DNA of 54,342 nucleotides from Terriglobia bacterium (GTDB taxonomy: Bacteria > Acidobacteriota > Terriglobia > Terriglobales > Acidobacteriaceae): NCBI GenBank assembly GCA_020073215.1, contig JAIQFO010000013.1, positions 1 to 54,342 on the forward strand, given 5' to 3'. Made by a program: the position numbers and the translations under genes. Numbering within the stretch: position 1 is the first letter of the stretch; each line of letters starts with the position of its first letter. This document shows, piece by piece, positions 7,145-15,885 of the stretch. The notes below the pieces were generated by a model. That model was given only the letters and a program-made list of their open reading frames with translations. It did no database searches and was not told the origin of the DNA.

Positions 7145-8836
7145 ATGAACTCGAATCATCGTCAAGGTAGGCGCTCGGACATGACTGCAATCGCGGTCAC
7201 CGTGGTTGCCGTTCTGGTTATGTTCGCCGGGGCGGCCGTTCCGGCGCAGGCGCAAACTCCCACCCTGCTCTACACCTTCATGCAGACGACCGAAGCCTGC
7301 GCTCCCCGAGGCAACATCGTGCAGGGCCGCGACGGCAATATGTACGGGGGTGGTGCGTCCTGCGGAGCTAACGGCACCGGCGCGATCTACAAGATTTCTC
7401 CGGCTGGAGCGGAAAGTGTTTTTTACAACTTCCCGCAGCAATGGACCAATTGTGGTGGCGCTGGGCTGACGCTGGGCAGCGACGGAAACTTCTACGGCGC
7501 ATGCGAAGGTGGGAATCCGGCTACCGGCATGGGCAGCATTTTCCGGCTGACGCCAGCCGGAGTGTTTACCGATCTGCATGACTTCACGGGCGCGAACGGC
7601 GATTCCCTGCCCGTATACCCTCCGATCCAGGCCAGCGACGGCAATTTCTATGGCGTGTCTGGAAATGAAGTTCAGGTTTGCGGGAATGTTTACCGGCTGA
7701 CCCCGGCGGGCGTGTACACGAATCTGCATGCTTTTTCCGGCAGCGACTGCCACTCTTCCAATTTGTTCCAAGCCAGCGATGGCAATCTCTATGGCACGCT
7801 TGCGAACTGCACCGTCGTCCAAGGCGCGGGCTGCGTGTACAAGATCAGCACTACAGGCGTTTTCAAAGAAATTCACGACTTCACGTTCGCCACCGGCCAG
7901 ACTCCATGCACTGGATTGATTCAGGGCAAGGATGGGAAGCTGTATGGAGCCACGAACGAGGGAGCGGCGAATGGCTCCGGAAATATCTACAAGATGACCA
8001 CCGCCGGAGTCGCTACTGATTTGCACGATTTCAACAATGCGACCGATGCGTCCTGCGTCAACAATGTCGGTCCGCCAGTGAGTCTGCTGCAAGTGGCCGA
8101 CGGAACCTTCTATGGGGTTAACCCGGCTTACGGGCCGAACGGAAATGGCAGCATCTACAAACTGACTTCCGCCAATGTGTTCTCGGCATTCCTGTTCCCG
8201 AACCCCCCTGTTGACGGGTCCTTGCCAAGTTCCACGCTGATTCAGAATACGAACGGACTGGTGTATGGAACAACCCCCGGCGGGGGCGGAGGCGGCTCCT
8301 GCCCCCAAGTCTGCCAAGGCGCGTTCTTCAGCGTGGCTACGGGCGATAAGCTGTTTGTAAGTCTGGAGCCGACCGAGAAGGCCGGCTATGTAGGTGCGAG
8401 CGTGGGCATGTTCGGGCAGGGGTTCAGCAGCGCGTCGGTGGTGAAGTTTGGCGGCGTGGCGGCTACATCGGTGACGCGCTCAGGCACTGCCTACCTCACG
8501 GCGGTCGTTCCCACAGGAGCACACACCGGCGCAGTAACGGTGACCACGGGCACGACTACACTGACCAGTCCGCAAACGTATAAGGTGAAACCGAAGATCA
8601 CGAGCTTCTCGCCATCGAGCGGTCCTGCGGGAACCCTGGTGACGATCAACGGCACGGGACTGATTCAGACGAGTGCGGTGAAATTTGGCGCCGTGAAAGC
8701 GACCACCTTCACGGTGAAGTCTGACTCGCAGGTAACGGCGGTTGTGCCATCGGGATTGGCGGCGGGCGCGGTGACAATTTCCATCACTACGCCGGGCGGG
8801 ACAGCGAACAGCCCGACGAAGTTCACGGTGAACTAG
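7145..8836 (+). CDS. Secreted GloVer-repeat protein with C-terminal IPT/TIG domains
   Basis: A 563-residue secreted protein. It starts with a basic stretch and a hydrophobic signal segment ending AQAQT near residue 37. Residues about 40-395 contain tandem repeats of the pattern 'GxDGNxYG...G.GxIYKxTxAGxxxxLHxF', the GloVer tandem-repeat type (choice-of-anchor family) known mainly from Acidobacteria, probably a beta-propeller-like fold. Two IPT/TIG immunoglobulin-like domains follow (about 400-475 and 483-563; for example ITSFSPSSGPAGTLVTING). Function is unknown; surface or extracellular adhesion or binding is usual speculation. AGGAG/AAGGA precede the ATG, and a GC-rich hairpin follows at 8898. 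A second Met lies at residue 13. Confidence 0.88.
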   Translation: MNSNHRQGRRSDMTAIAVTVVAVLVMFAGAAVPAQAQTPTLLYTFMQTTEACAPRGNIVQGRDGNMYGGGASCGANGTGAIYKISPAGAESVFYNFPQQWTNCGGAGLTLGSDGNFYGACEGGNPATGMGSIFRLTPAGVFTDLHDFTGANGDSLPVYPPIQASDGNFYGVSGNEVQVCGNVYRLTPAGVYTNLHAFSGSDCHSSNLFQASDGNLYGTLANCTVVQGAGCVYKISTTGVFKEIHDFTFATGQTPCTGLIQGKDGKLYGATNEGAANGSGNIYKMTTAGVATDLHDFNNATDASCVNNVGPPVSLLQVADGTFYGVNPAYGPNGNGSIYKLTSANVFSAFLFPNPPVDGSLPSSTLIQNTNGLVYGTTPGGGGGGSCPQVCQGAFFSVATGDKLFVSLEPTEKAGYVGASVGMFGQGFSSASVVKFGGVAATSVTRSGTAYLTAVVPTGAHTGAVTVTTGTTTLTSPQTYKVKPKITSFSPSSGPAGTLVTINGTGLIQTSAVKFGAVKATTFTVKSDSQVTAVVPSGLAAGAVTISITTPGGTANSPTKFTVN

Positions 8837-8897
8837 GGGTGGTTGCGTACGGGGGCAGCGGGGTTTCCTGCTGCTGAAGTGAATTGCCGGTCTTGCC

Positions 8898-8929
8898 GGG
8901 GGCGGCGGTCCCGTCCGCCCCCAGGTTTT
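8898..8929 (+). terminator. Probable intrinsic terminator of the GloVer-repeat gene
   Basis: GGGGGCGG (8898-8905) pairs with CCGCCCCC (8915-8922) over a 9-base loop, followed by AGGTTTT. It lies 60 bases after the stop codon at 8836. The U-tract is short, so efficiency is uncertain. Confidence 0.5.
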
Positions 8930-9040
8930 CCCTACTCCCCGTCGAATGAGCGGCGTCGCGATTTGTCGCCAACTATCCGCTTCTTTCAGTGGTCCGCTCA
9001 GTCAGGCTGAAATAGTTGTCGCGGTTCGGCAGCCAGATGT

Positions 9041-10042
9041 TCAGAATACGGTGCCAGCCACAGGAACTCTAATCGTCGGGAAATTTCTGTCGTCCGTAAC
9101 GATTTCCACAAAGCCTTCCAGTTTCCCGAGTTTGACCTTCTGTGGATTTAGCGCGACATCGACGCGATACGTTGCGCTCTTACCTTGTGGCGGGTCTCTT
9201 CTCACTTCAACCGCTTTCAGATCTGACCCCACCTTCTTGATCTCAAATTCACCTTTGCGTTTCTTCACCAGGAAAGTTTGCGTCAATAATTCGCGAGTCG
9301 CCGGGTTTTGTCGCAGTTCTTGTGCTGAGACCGGACCAAAATCAACCGCCTCCGGATTAGCGTAGAGATCGGGCTTAACGAACACGTGGACCGGAATGGT
9401 GATGCCGGCAAACTTGGGATTATCGGTCGAGAGAGACAACTCCTCGTCGTATCGCCCGGATGTGATCGTGGACGGAATCTTGGCCACAAGTTCATAAACC
9501 CTTCCATCCTGAATCGTGGTGAGCGAGGCCGCAAAGTGTTTGTCGGCAATTGCCGACAGCGAGACAGACGCTGGCTCCTCTTCGTTGTTGATGATTCTCA
9601 GTCGGCACTCGTTATCTTCTCCCTGAAATGCACTCAGGAAGACCGTTGGGAAAGGCCGGATCTCAAGGGGCGGACGTACTGCCGCTTTCAGCAACAAGGT
9701 TGTTGACCGCTCCCGACTGTCGCCAAACAGGACGATCGCTTCTCCATCCATGTCGCCAGTCAAATGCGAGGTGTCCCACTCCAAGGTGATCGTGCCTTCA
9801 CCACCGGGCGCGATTACCGGTCTGAATCTGGCATTCATTCCCGGCATTGACAGTTGAACGCTTTGAATCGCCAGGGGTGCGGTGGTGTTGTTCTTCACCG
9901 TGAAGCTGTGTGCAATCTTCGATCCCTGCTTCACCGGCCCAAAATCGTAGGTAGTTTCCAGGAAACTGACGCCCCCGAGGTCGACCCCCTGAGCTGGGAG
10001 ACAGCCACAAAGCAGGCCGAGAATGATGAAAACACGAATCAT
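9041..10042 (-). CDS. Secreted DUF1573/ASH-like beta-sandwich protein
   Basis: From the ATG at 10042 the protein has 333 residues and a short signal peptide (MIRVFIILGLLCGCLPAQG). The Cys residues in LLCGC could act as a lipobox, but the fit is imperfect. The first domain, TYDFGPVKQGSKIAHSF, is typical of DUF1573/ASH Ig-like folds that bind or organise surface structures. A second similar block is seen later (PEAVDFGPVSAQE), and the C-terminus has a further beta domain (VEIVTDDRNFPTIRVPVAGTVF). A longer frame up to 10318 exists but lacks a signal peptide. It follows the secreted protein gene at 10102-10788 by 59 bases and probably shares its transcript. Confidence 0.75.
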   Translation of the reverse strand: MIRVFIILGLLCGCLPAQGVDLGGVSFLETTYDFGPVKQGSKIAHSFTVKNNTTAPLAIQSVQLSMPGMNARFRPVIAPGGEGTITLEWDTSHLTGDMDGEAIVLFGDSRERSTTLLLKAAVRPPLEIRPFPTVFLSAFQGEDNECRLRIINNEEEPASVSLSAIADKHFAASLTTIQDGRVYELVAKIPSTITSGRYDEELSLSTDNPKFAGITIPVHVFVKPDLYANPEAVDFGPVSAQELRQNPATRELLTQTFLVKKRKGEFEIKKVGSDLKAVEVRRDPPQGKSATYRVDVALNPQKVKLGKLEGFVEIVTDDRNFPTIRVPVAGTVF

Positions 10043-10101
10043 TTCGATAAAAGAACGGAGAAGGCCGCAATGCAGATTGCGGCCCCCGTCGTGCTTGCCG
10101 A

Positions 10102-10788
10102 TTACAGAAGATAGAACCGTAGCTGAAGGAGCCTCAAACCCTTGTTGGCGTACTGCCAGAAGAAGTCTTGAAGTCCTCCAGAGAAAAGCGCCACTCGCTG
10201 ATAGGTGAGTCCGCCGTCGAAACTGACAACGATCGATGTCAATTCGTTGGTGACGTTGGTGAAGGTCTGTTTGCCATTCTTGCGAGTAAATACGTTTAGA
10301 GTACTCTCCGCGGAACAAACCACTTCGTTCGTGGTGGGATCCGTTGCGCAGGTGGTTATGGTCACGGATCCTCCCGGCTGGCCAAGGGCACGACCCCAGA
10401 CCTGGTATGACGCCGAAGTCGTACCGGCGGCGCAGGTAATATCGGCGGGGATGTTCGTATTGCAGGGAAGCTGGAACACGGCGCCTTGACCCTGGATTTG
10501 GTTTCCAGTGCAGTCATAGGCAGCGTCGAACGCATTCCCGTCGCATACCTGGAAGTCGCCCGGAGTGAGATAAATGTTGCTCGTTACGGCTGAGTCTTTC
10601 TTGCCAAGAGCCACGAAAATAGTGTGCCGGTCGGAGCCGGTCATGGGGTCGTTCTTGGGGTCTTCGACGCCAATAATGTTCAGGTTATAGTGAGCGCCGT
10701 TGGGCGCCCCATTTCCATTTTGCGGAAATGCGGGCATTACGAAAACGAGGATCAGGAGGAGAAGCACGCCGAGACAAGTACGCTGCAT
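10102..10788 (-). CDS. Secreted protein of unknown function
   Basis: A 228-residue protein with a clear signal peptide (MQRTCLGVLLLLILVFVMPAFPQ). The mature part is rich in Thr/Asn/Gly and has six Cys residues spaced as if for disulfides (VCDG, DCTG, LPCN, TCAAG, TTCAT, VVCSA). TIFVALGKKDS and IYLTPGDFQVCDG suggest a beta-rich extracellular domain. I do not recognise the family. It is the first gene of a likely two-gene operon with the DUF1573-like protein downstream. Confidence 0.7.
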   Translation of the reverse strand: MQRTCLGVLLLLILVFVMPAFPQNGNGAPNGAHYNLNIIGVEDPKNDPMTGSDRHTIFVALGKKDSAVTSNIYLTPGDFQVCDGNAFDAAYDCTGNQIQGQGAVFQLPCNTNIPADITCAAGTTSASYQVWGRALGQPGGSVTITTCATDPTTNEVVCSAESTLNVFTRKNGKQTFTNVTNELTSIVVSFDGGLTYQRVALFSGGLQDFFWQYANKGLRLLQLRFYLL

Positions 10789-11242
10789 TTGTCACCTCAT
10801 TTCGAAAATCCACAGCTTGCGTGGGGTGATTCGAGGGCGGGTAGGTTCTAAGAGAATTGAGCACGCCACCCTGGACAGAAGTAGCTGCCGTGAAGGTTAG
10901 ATGGTCAACAGATAAAGGCCAAGGTCACAGAGGTGTGCATACGATCCGCAAAAGGCCAACCCCCGTGATGTCCAAAATCCAGTCACAGACCAGTGCTCGC
11001 ACGCAAATGGTCGCTTGGACGGCGTGCCGTCGATGTGGCCCAGTTAGTTGTTTTGGTGATTGTGCCTGGATCACGGCAAACCGGAGATAGTGTGCAACGA
11101 AAACGCCAGGCTGGGAGAGGAATGCGGACTATTGACGGTAACAGGCCCGGGGAAAAGCGGCGCAGAACCACGACAGAAACAAAACGGCCTTGACCCCGAG
11201 CCGACACACTCGGGATCAAGGCTTTTATCGTATGCAGGTAAG
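10789..11242. other. 454-bp gap: leader of the secreted-protein operon plus a terminator
   Basis: No gene is supported here. The left half is the upstream region of the secreted protein gene that ends at 10788. The right end contains the hairpin terminator of the sorting-signal gene at 11187-11222. All frames across it are shadow-like. Confidence 0.4.
11181..11222 (-). terminator. Intrinsic terminator after the sorting-signal protein gene
   Basis: On the complement, GCCTTGATCCCGAG (11222-11209) pairs with CTCGGGGTCAAGGC (11200-11187) with one mismatch over an 8-base loop, followed by CGTTTTG. It lies 21 bases after the stop at 11243. The plus-strand side ends in CTTTTAT, so weak bidirectional use is possible. 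Confidence 0.65.
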
Positions 11243-11464
11243 TTACGATTGCTTCGGTCTTGCGAACCGAGAGCGCACGGCCATTGCGCCCAGACAGGTG
11301 ATGCCCGTTGCTACCACGTAGACCAGGGCGGATCCACCTTCCGGCACGTTCCAGTGTTTCGATCGCTGTCTGTGGCTTGTGGACGACACGGTTGCGAAAG
11401 CAGCGGGCGCCACGAGTAACAGCGCCACCAATGTCAACCACGACTTCCGGTTGATGATTCTCAT
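11243..11464 (-). CDS. Very small exported protein with VPEGG-type C-terminal sorting signal
   Basis: The ATG at 11464 has a strong GGAGG ribosome binding site 7-8 bases upstream. The 73-residue product has a signal peptide (residues 1-24, ending APAAFA), a short spacer, then VPEGGS at 40-45, a hydrophobic helix at about 46-62 and a basic tail (RSRFARPKQS). This tripartite motif-helix-basic layout is that of PEP-CTERM-class sorting signals processed by exosortases. The mature region between the two signals is only about 15 residues, so the protein is almost nothing but targeting signals. No exosortase gene is in the window. A terminator follows. Confidence 0.75.
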   Translation of the reverse strand: MRIINRKSWLTLVALLLVAPAAFATVSSTSHRQRSKHWNVPEGGSALVYVVATGITCLGAMAVRSRFARPKQS

Positions 11465-11906
11465 TAGGTCGCCTCCATTCAAGTAAGATACGACAGAGAA
11501 AAACTGCCAACGCGGGGAGCGTGCTCTGGCCGACAGTTTCGAGGGACCCTGTACGTCACTTACATTCTTCGCTCTCTGTATGCGGCTGTCAAGATGATAG
11601 GTTTTGCACTGTTCATGCAGGGTAATGCGACGTTCATACTTGAGCTCGCCCAGCCTTAAAGCTAGTGGTTTCTGCACTTTGTCTGGCCACATTGCCCTTT
11701 CAATGTCGAGTTCGTTTCTACCCTGTTTCTTGCCTCTTTCTACCTTATTTCTCCCATATTTCTTCCGTTTTTCTCCCTTGTATTGCCATTCAATATATTC
11801 TCCCTAGCAGGAGTAAGTTGTGTCACAAAATTGACCCTAAGAGAACGGTAGCGCTGGTTGGAGAGTTGTCTTAAGAAGAAGGTAAAGAAAGAAAACCAGG
11901 CGCCAC
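11465..11906. other. 442-bp gap between ftsW and the sorting-signal gene
   Basis: Contains the promoter/leader region of the sorting-signal gene (minus strand) and the end of the dcw transcript. A pyrimidine-rich tract on the plus strand at about 11710-11810 repeats short units such as TTTCTACC, TTTCTCCC and TTTCTTCC. In the dcw mRNA it would be a purine-rich 3' tail. No gene is supported. Confidence 0.4.
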
Positions 11907-13004
11907 CTACTCCGCCTGCTTGGTGATATTCAGCAGCACGCCGACGCACATCAAGGTCACAAACAGAGACGATCCACCGTAGGAAACAAACGGCAGTGGA
12001 ATCCCTTTGGTCGGCATCAGGCCCAGCACCACACTGATGTTGATGAAAGCCTGCAGTACGATCATGCTGGTGATGCCAACCGCGAGAAAGCGCCCGAAGT
12101 TGTCCTCGGTGCGCAGCGCGGCGCGCGTCCCGCGCCAGAGGAAGATGGCAAACAGGATGATGACGGTGAGCGCTCCGACCAGCCCCAACTCTTCGGCGGT
12201 CACGGCGAAAATAAAATCCGTGTGCGGTTCGGGAAGATAAAACAATTTCTGCTTCCCTTCCATCAGGCCGAGTCCGGTCATGCCGCCGGTCGAGACGGCA
12301 ATCAGCGACTGGATAATATGGAAGCCAAAGCCCTTGGGGTCGGCGTAAGGATTGAGAAAGGCCAGGATGCGGTCTTTGCGGTACGCTACGTGAAAGATCA
12401 GGAAATAGAGCGGCAGCAGCGAGGCCAGGAAGGCGTATCCGAAGTAGCGCAGGCGGATGCCGGCGATGAACAGCACACACGCGGTAATGCCGGCGCAGGC
12501 AATGGCAGTGCCAAGGTCCGGCTGAAAAACAATCAGCCCGAGAAAAACCGCGGTAGGCGCCACGGCGGGGATCAGCGTATTGCGCCAGTCGTCCATGACC
12601 ATGGTCCTGGTCTTGTTTTCGAGAAACCATGCGAGAAACAGGATGAGCGCGGGCTTGGCCAACTCCGAGGGCTGCAACGAAAGCGGACCCACGTGAAACC
12701 AGCGATGCGTGCCGTGAGCGCGATCAAGGGAAAAAACCGAAATGAGCAGAAGGGTAGTCAAGCCGAGAAGCGAGAAAACCAGCGCTGGATGCTGCAGGCG
12801 CTTGTAGTCCACTTTCATCGCCAGCATCATCACGGCGAGTCCCGCGACCGCCCAGACTAATTGCTTCGAGAGGAATCCGTAGGCGGAGCCGAAGCGCTCC
12901 TTGGCCATCACGGCGGAGGCGCTGAAGATCATGACCAGTCCGATAAAGACCAGGACCGTGGTCACGGTGAACATCCAGCGATCGACGCTGACGCGCTTGG
13001 CCAT
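11907..13004 (-). CDS. ftsW: Cell-division SEDS protein FtsW
   Basis: A 365-residue polytopic membrane protein of the SEDS family (FtsW/RodA/SpoVE). Characteristic stretches are LSLQPSELAKPALILFLA, FQPDLGTAIA and the C-terminal GIPLPFVSYGGSSL. About ten membrane helices are apparent. SEDS proteins polymerise lipid II glycan strands at the septum together with a class B PBP, here probably the FtsI-like protein of the same cluster. It is the last cell-wall gene of the minus-strand dcw run in this window, 241 bases after murD. The intervening bases hold two dispersed intergenic repeats. murG, which normally follows, is not seen. Confidence 0.93.
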   Translation of the reverse strand: MAKRVSVDRWMFTVTTVLVFIGLVMIFSASAVMAKERFGSAYGFLSKQLVWAVAGLAVMMLAMKVDYKRLQHPALVFSLLGLTTLLLISVFSLDRAHGTHRWFHVGPLSLQPSELAKPALILFLAWFLENKTRTMVMDDWRNTLIPAVAPTAVFLGLIVFQPDLGTAIACAGITACVLFIAGIRLRYFGYAFLASLLPLYFLIFHVAYRKDRILAFLNPYADPKGFGFHIIQSLIAVSTGGMTGLGLMEGKQKLFYLPEPHTDFIFAVTAEELGLVGALTVIILFAIFLWRGTRAALRTEDNFGRFLAVGITSMIVLQAFINISVVLGLMPTKGIPLPFVSYGGSSLFVTLMCVGVLLNITKQAE

Positions 13005-13016
13005 ACAGAATCATTT

Positions 13017-13047
13017 CACCACGGAGGCGCGGAGACACGGAGGAGTT
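13017..13047. repeat. Intergenic 'CACCACGGAG' repeat, copy 1
   Basis: CACCACGGAGGCGCGGAGACACGG-type element between murD and ftsW. Related copies are at 14621-14697 and 31059-31087, with degenerate relatives at 48668-48742 and 53177-53204. Confidence 0.7.
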
Positions 13048-13126
13048 TCGGCTGTGGATTTCGGGCTGGGGGATAACTGAGTTGGTTCCGAGGGAGGAGC
13101 GAAAGACCGGCGCGCTAAGGTGTAGG

Positions 13127-13151
13127 GGTCCTTCGACTGCGCAGGATGACA
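13127..13151. repeat. Dispersed 'GGTCCTTCG...AGGATGACA' repeat, copy 1
   Basis: A 25-base element reading GGTCCTTCGACTGCGCAGG then ATGACA. Near-copies with CTTCGCTTCGCTCAGGATGACA occur at 51152-51177 and 54224-54250, and a partial one near 18975-18992. All lie outside genes. Confidence 0.6.
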
Positions 13152-13245
13152 GGACTTCTAATAGAGTCGCTCTAATCGAGGGGCTCTAACCGGGTGGCCC
13201 AAATCGAGAACTGCTCCCCGCGACGACCCGATCGAAATCTCGCCC

Positions 13246-14610
13246 CTACGTCGATCTTGCCATGGCCAAGGAAAGCACCACTTCCTTGAATACTTTGCCC
13301 CTGTGCTCGTAGCTTCGGAACTGATCGAAGCTGGCGCAGGCTGGAGCGAGAAGAATAATGTCGCCCGGCTCAGCCGATTCGCTGGCGCGCCGGACAGCGG
13401 TTTCCAGAGTTTCCGCGTGGTCGATTTCAGCGGCGTCCTGAATCTGCGATTCGATCTTGGCGGCTGCGGCGCCTATGGTGTAGACACGCTTCACTCGCTG
13501 CCGCAGCAGGTCATGGAGCACGGTGTAGTCGCTGCCCTTATCCTTGCCCCCTAGAATGAGGTGGATGTTCGCGGAGAAAGATTCCAGGGCCTTGATGGTC
13601 GCATCCACGTTGGTGGCCTTGGAGTCGTTGTAGTAGTCCACACCTGCGACCTTGGCCACAAATTCCAGCCGGTGCTCAACCGCTTTGAAATTCCGGACGG
13701 CTTGGCGGATCTGTTCCGGCTGGCAACCAACGAGGATGCCGATCGAAACTCCCGCCAGCACATTTTCCAGGTTGTGCGCGCCTTTCAGCGGCAATTCCGA
13801 CAGCGGCATAATTTCGCGTTCGCTGTGGCCGTCGCGGACATAGAGGTGCGCGCCACGGGCAAAAGCTCCTTTTTCAACTTCTTTCTTTCGACTGAACCAG
13901 AACAACTGCGCGCGGGTGCGGTCCGACAATCCGACGGTGGTGGGATCATCGGCGTTGAGGACGGTGAAATCATCCGGCCGCTGGTTTTCGAAGACGCGGG
14001 CTTTGGCGTTGACGTAATTGATAAACGTTTTGTGGCGGTCGAGGTGGTCAGGCGTGATGTTCAGGATGACAGCGATCCGCGGACGAAACTCGACGATGGT
14101 TTCCAGCTGAAAGCTCGACACTTCGAGCACGGTCCAGGTCGCGGGCCCGGCCCGATCCACAAAACTGATGGCGGGCGTGCCGATATTGCCGCCCACCAGG
14201 GTAGAGAATTTTCCCGCAGCAATAATCTCGCCGGCCAACGAAGTGGTCGTGGTTTTGCCGTTGGCTCCGGTAATGGCAACGATCGGGCCGGCTAAGAATT
14301 GCGCTGCGAGCTCGATTTCGCCGATGACCGGCTCTCCCAGGTTGCGCGCCAACGCCAACTGCGGAGCATCGACCGCCACACCCGGACTGACGACGATCAG
14401 GTCCTGACCGCGAAACGTGCGGTCGCCGTGGCCTCCGGTTTCGACCGTGATGCCATGCTCGAGCAGGAGCAGGATTTCATCGCGAAGGTCGGTTTCGGGC
14501 TTCGAATCCGATACCGTGACGCGGGCGCCGCGCGATATGAGAAAAAGCGCGGAGGCCACGCCGGACTTACCGAGACCGACGACGAGGACGCGTTTGTTAT
14601 TGAGATCCAT
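13246..14610 (-). CDS. murD: UDP-N-acetylmuramoylalanine--D-glutamate ligase MurD
   Basis: The 454-residue cytoplasmic ligase adds D-Glu to UDP-MurNAc-L-Ala with ATP. The N-terminal UMP-binding Rossmann part starts KRVLVVGLGKSGVAS. The ATP-binding P-loop is GANGKTTTT at 115-123. The Mur-ligase central signature includes LNITPDHLDRHKTF, with the NDSKATN motif and the C-terminal LLAPACASFDQFRSYEHRG typical of MurD. Length is normal for the family. It lies 93 bases downstream of mraY, separated by a long inverted repeat, and 241 bases before ftsW. Confidence 0.96.
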   Translation of the reverse strand: MDLNNKRVLVVGLGKSGVASALFLISRGARVTVSDSKPETDLRDEILLLLEHGITVETGGHGDRTFRGQDLIVVSPGVAVDAPQLALARNLGEPVIGEIELAAQFLAGPIVAITGANGKTTTTSLAGEIIAAGKFSTLVGGNIGTPAISFVDRAGPATWTVLEVSSFQLETIVEFRPRIAVILNITPDHLDRHKTFINYVNAKARVFENQRPDDFTVLNADDPTTVGLSDRTRAQLFWFSRKKEVEKGAFARGAHLYVRDGHSEREIMPLSELPLKGAHNLENVLAGVSIGILVGCQPEQIRQAVRNFKAVEHRLEFVAKVAGVDYYNDSKATNVDATIKALESFSANIHLILGGKDKGSDYTVLHDLLRQRVKRVYTIGAAAAKIESQIQDAAEIDHAETLETAVRRASESAEPGDIILLAPACASFDQFRSYEHRGKVFKEVVLSLAMARST

Positions 14611-14620
14611 AAAATCACTT

Positions 14621-14697
14621 CACCACGGAGACACGGAGGCACGGAGAAGAAGCAAATCTTTGCTTAGGTTTTCTCCGTGTCTCCGTGCCTCCGCGGT
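14621..14697. repeat. Long inverted repeat between mraY and murD ('CACCACGGAG' copy 2)
   Basis: The left arm 14623-14648 (ACCACGGAGACACGGAGG...) is almost exactly the reverse complement of the right arm 14671-14697 (TTCTCCGTGTCTCCGTGCC...), with a 22-base loop. It would form a hairpin of about 26 bp inside the dcw transcript. This is the double-armed form of the repeat seen singly at 13017 and 31059. Confidence 0.8.
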
Positions 14698-14703
14698 ACA
14701 TGT

Positions 14704-15837
14704 TTATCTTAGTTTCAGCGTCGTCAGCGCGAACAGCGCGAATACCAGCGATGCGATCCAGAAGCGCACGATCACCTTCGACTCCGACCAGCCCAGCAGT
14801 TCGAAGTGATGGTGGATCGGCGCCATCTTGAAGATACGTTTCTTGCGCAGCTTGTAGGAACCCACCTGCAGGATCACGGAGAGGCCTTCGATCACGAAGA
14901 TGCCTCCGATGAACGGCAACAGGAGTTCCTGCTTGATGATAACGGCTACAGTGCCGATCGCGCCGCCGAGCGCCAGCGAGCCGACATCGCCCATAAACAC
15001 TTCCGCGGGATGGGCGTTGTACCAGAGAAATCCGATGGAGGAGCCGACCATGGCCCCGCAAAAGATGGTGAGTTCGCCGATTTGCGGCATGCGCTGCAAT
15101 TCGAGATAGGTGGCAAACGTGGCATGGCCGCTCAGGTAGGTGAGAACCGCGAGGGCGCCGGCAGCGATCACCGTACAGCCGATGGCGAGGCCGTCCAGAC
15201 CGTCGGTAAGATTGACGGCGTTGCTCGAAAAGACAATCACAAGCACGACGAACACCACGAACGGCAGAAAGGCCAGCGGCCAGAGTTGGGGATGATGGGC
15301 CCATCTTTCGATTACCAGATCGGGGTGGAACTGTTTGAAGAATGGAACGAGCAGCACGGTGGAATATTCTCCGCGGTGCTGCAACGCGATCAGCGCGATC
15401 GCGACCAGGAAACTGGCTGCGGTCTGGTAGCCTAGCTTGGCCCGCGCGGTGAGGCCGAGGTTGCGGCGATTCACGACTTTAAGGTAGTCGTCGGTAAAAC
15501 CGATCGCCGCGAAGGCCACGGTGGCAAAGACAGCGATCCAAACGAAGGGATTGCTCAGGTCGGCCCAGAGCAAGGTCGGCACCAGGATGGCGATGGCGAT
15601 CAGCAAGCCGCCCATGGTCGGGGTGCCCGCTTTTTTCTGGTGGGCCTGCGGACCTTCTTCGCGGATGTACTGTCCGATCTGGAAATCGCGCAGGCGTTGA
15701 ATCACGATCGGACCGACGATCAGGCCGGTGAAAAGAGCAGTCAGGCTGGCAAAGGCGGTGCGGAAGGTCAGGTAACGAAAAATACGGAAGGGCGGAAAAT
15801 AATGGAAGAGCTTCAGATAGAGCAGCCAGTAGAGCAA
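14704..15837 (-). CDS. mraY: Phospho-N-acetylmuramoyl-pentapeptide transferase MraY
   Basis: The 377-residue integral membrane enzyme makes lipid I from UDP-MurNAc-pentapeptide and undecaprenyl phosphate. Signature segments are GPQAHQKKAGTPTMGG, DDYLKVVNRRNLGL, the catalytic AVNLTDGLDGLAIG, and GDVGSLALGG, followed by APIHHHFELLGW. About ten hydrophobic helices are present, as expected. It starts 48 bases after murF; that gap contains a 14-bp tandem duplication. Length is normal. Confidence 0.97.
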   Translation of the reverse strand: MLYWLLYLKLFHYFPPFRIFRYLTFRTAFASLTALFTGLIVGPIVIQRLRDFQIGQYIREEGPQAHQKKAGTPTMGGLLIAIAILVPTLLWADLSNPFVWIAVFATVAFAAIGFTDDYLKVVNRRNLGLTARAKLGYQTAASFLVAIALIALQHRGEYSTVLLVPFFKQFHPDLVIERWAHHPQLWPLAFLPFVVFVVLVIVFSSNAVNLTDGLDGLAIGCTVIAAGALAVLTYLSGHATFATYLELQRMPQIGELTIFCGAMVGSSIGFLWYNAHPAEVFMGDVGSLALGGAIGTVAVIIKQELLLPFIGGIFVIEGLSVILQVGSYKLRKKRIFKMAPIHHHFELLGWSESKVIVRFWIASLVFALFALTTLKLR

Positions 15838-15852
15838 TCCGCCTCCGACAGC

Positions 15853-15882
15853 AGCTGTCAGCTCTCAGCTGTCAGCTCTCAG
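15853..15882. repeat. 14-bp tandem duplication between murF and mraY
   Basis: AGCTGTCAGCTCTC is repeated exactly at 15853-15866 and 15867-15880, followed by AG. The unit is itself partly self-complementary (CAGCTG). It ends 4 bases before the murF stop codon, in the murF-mraY gap. Confidence 0.7.
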
Positions 15883-15885
15883 TTA

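Noticed and set aside
7070..8317. A 415-codon minus-strand frame opposite the GloVer-repeat gene
   Set aside because: Repeat structure mirrors the sense gene and no signal or domain is visible; an antisense artefact.
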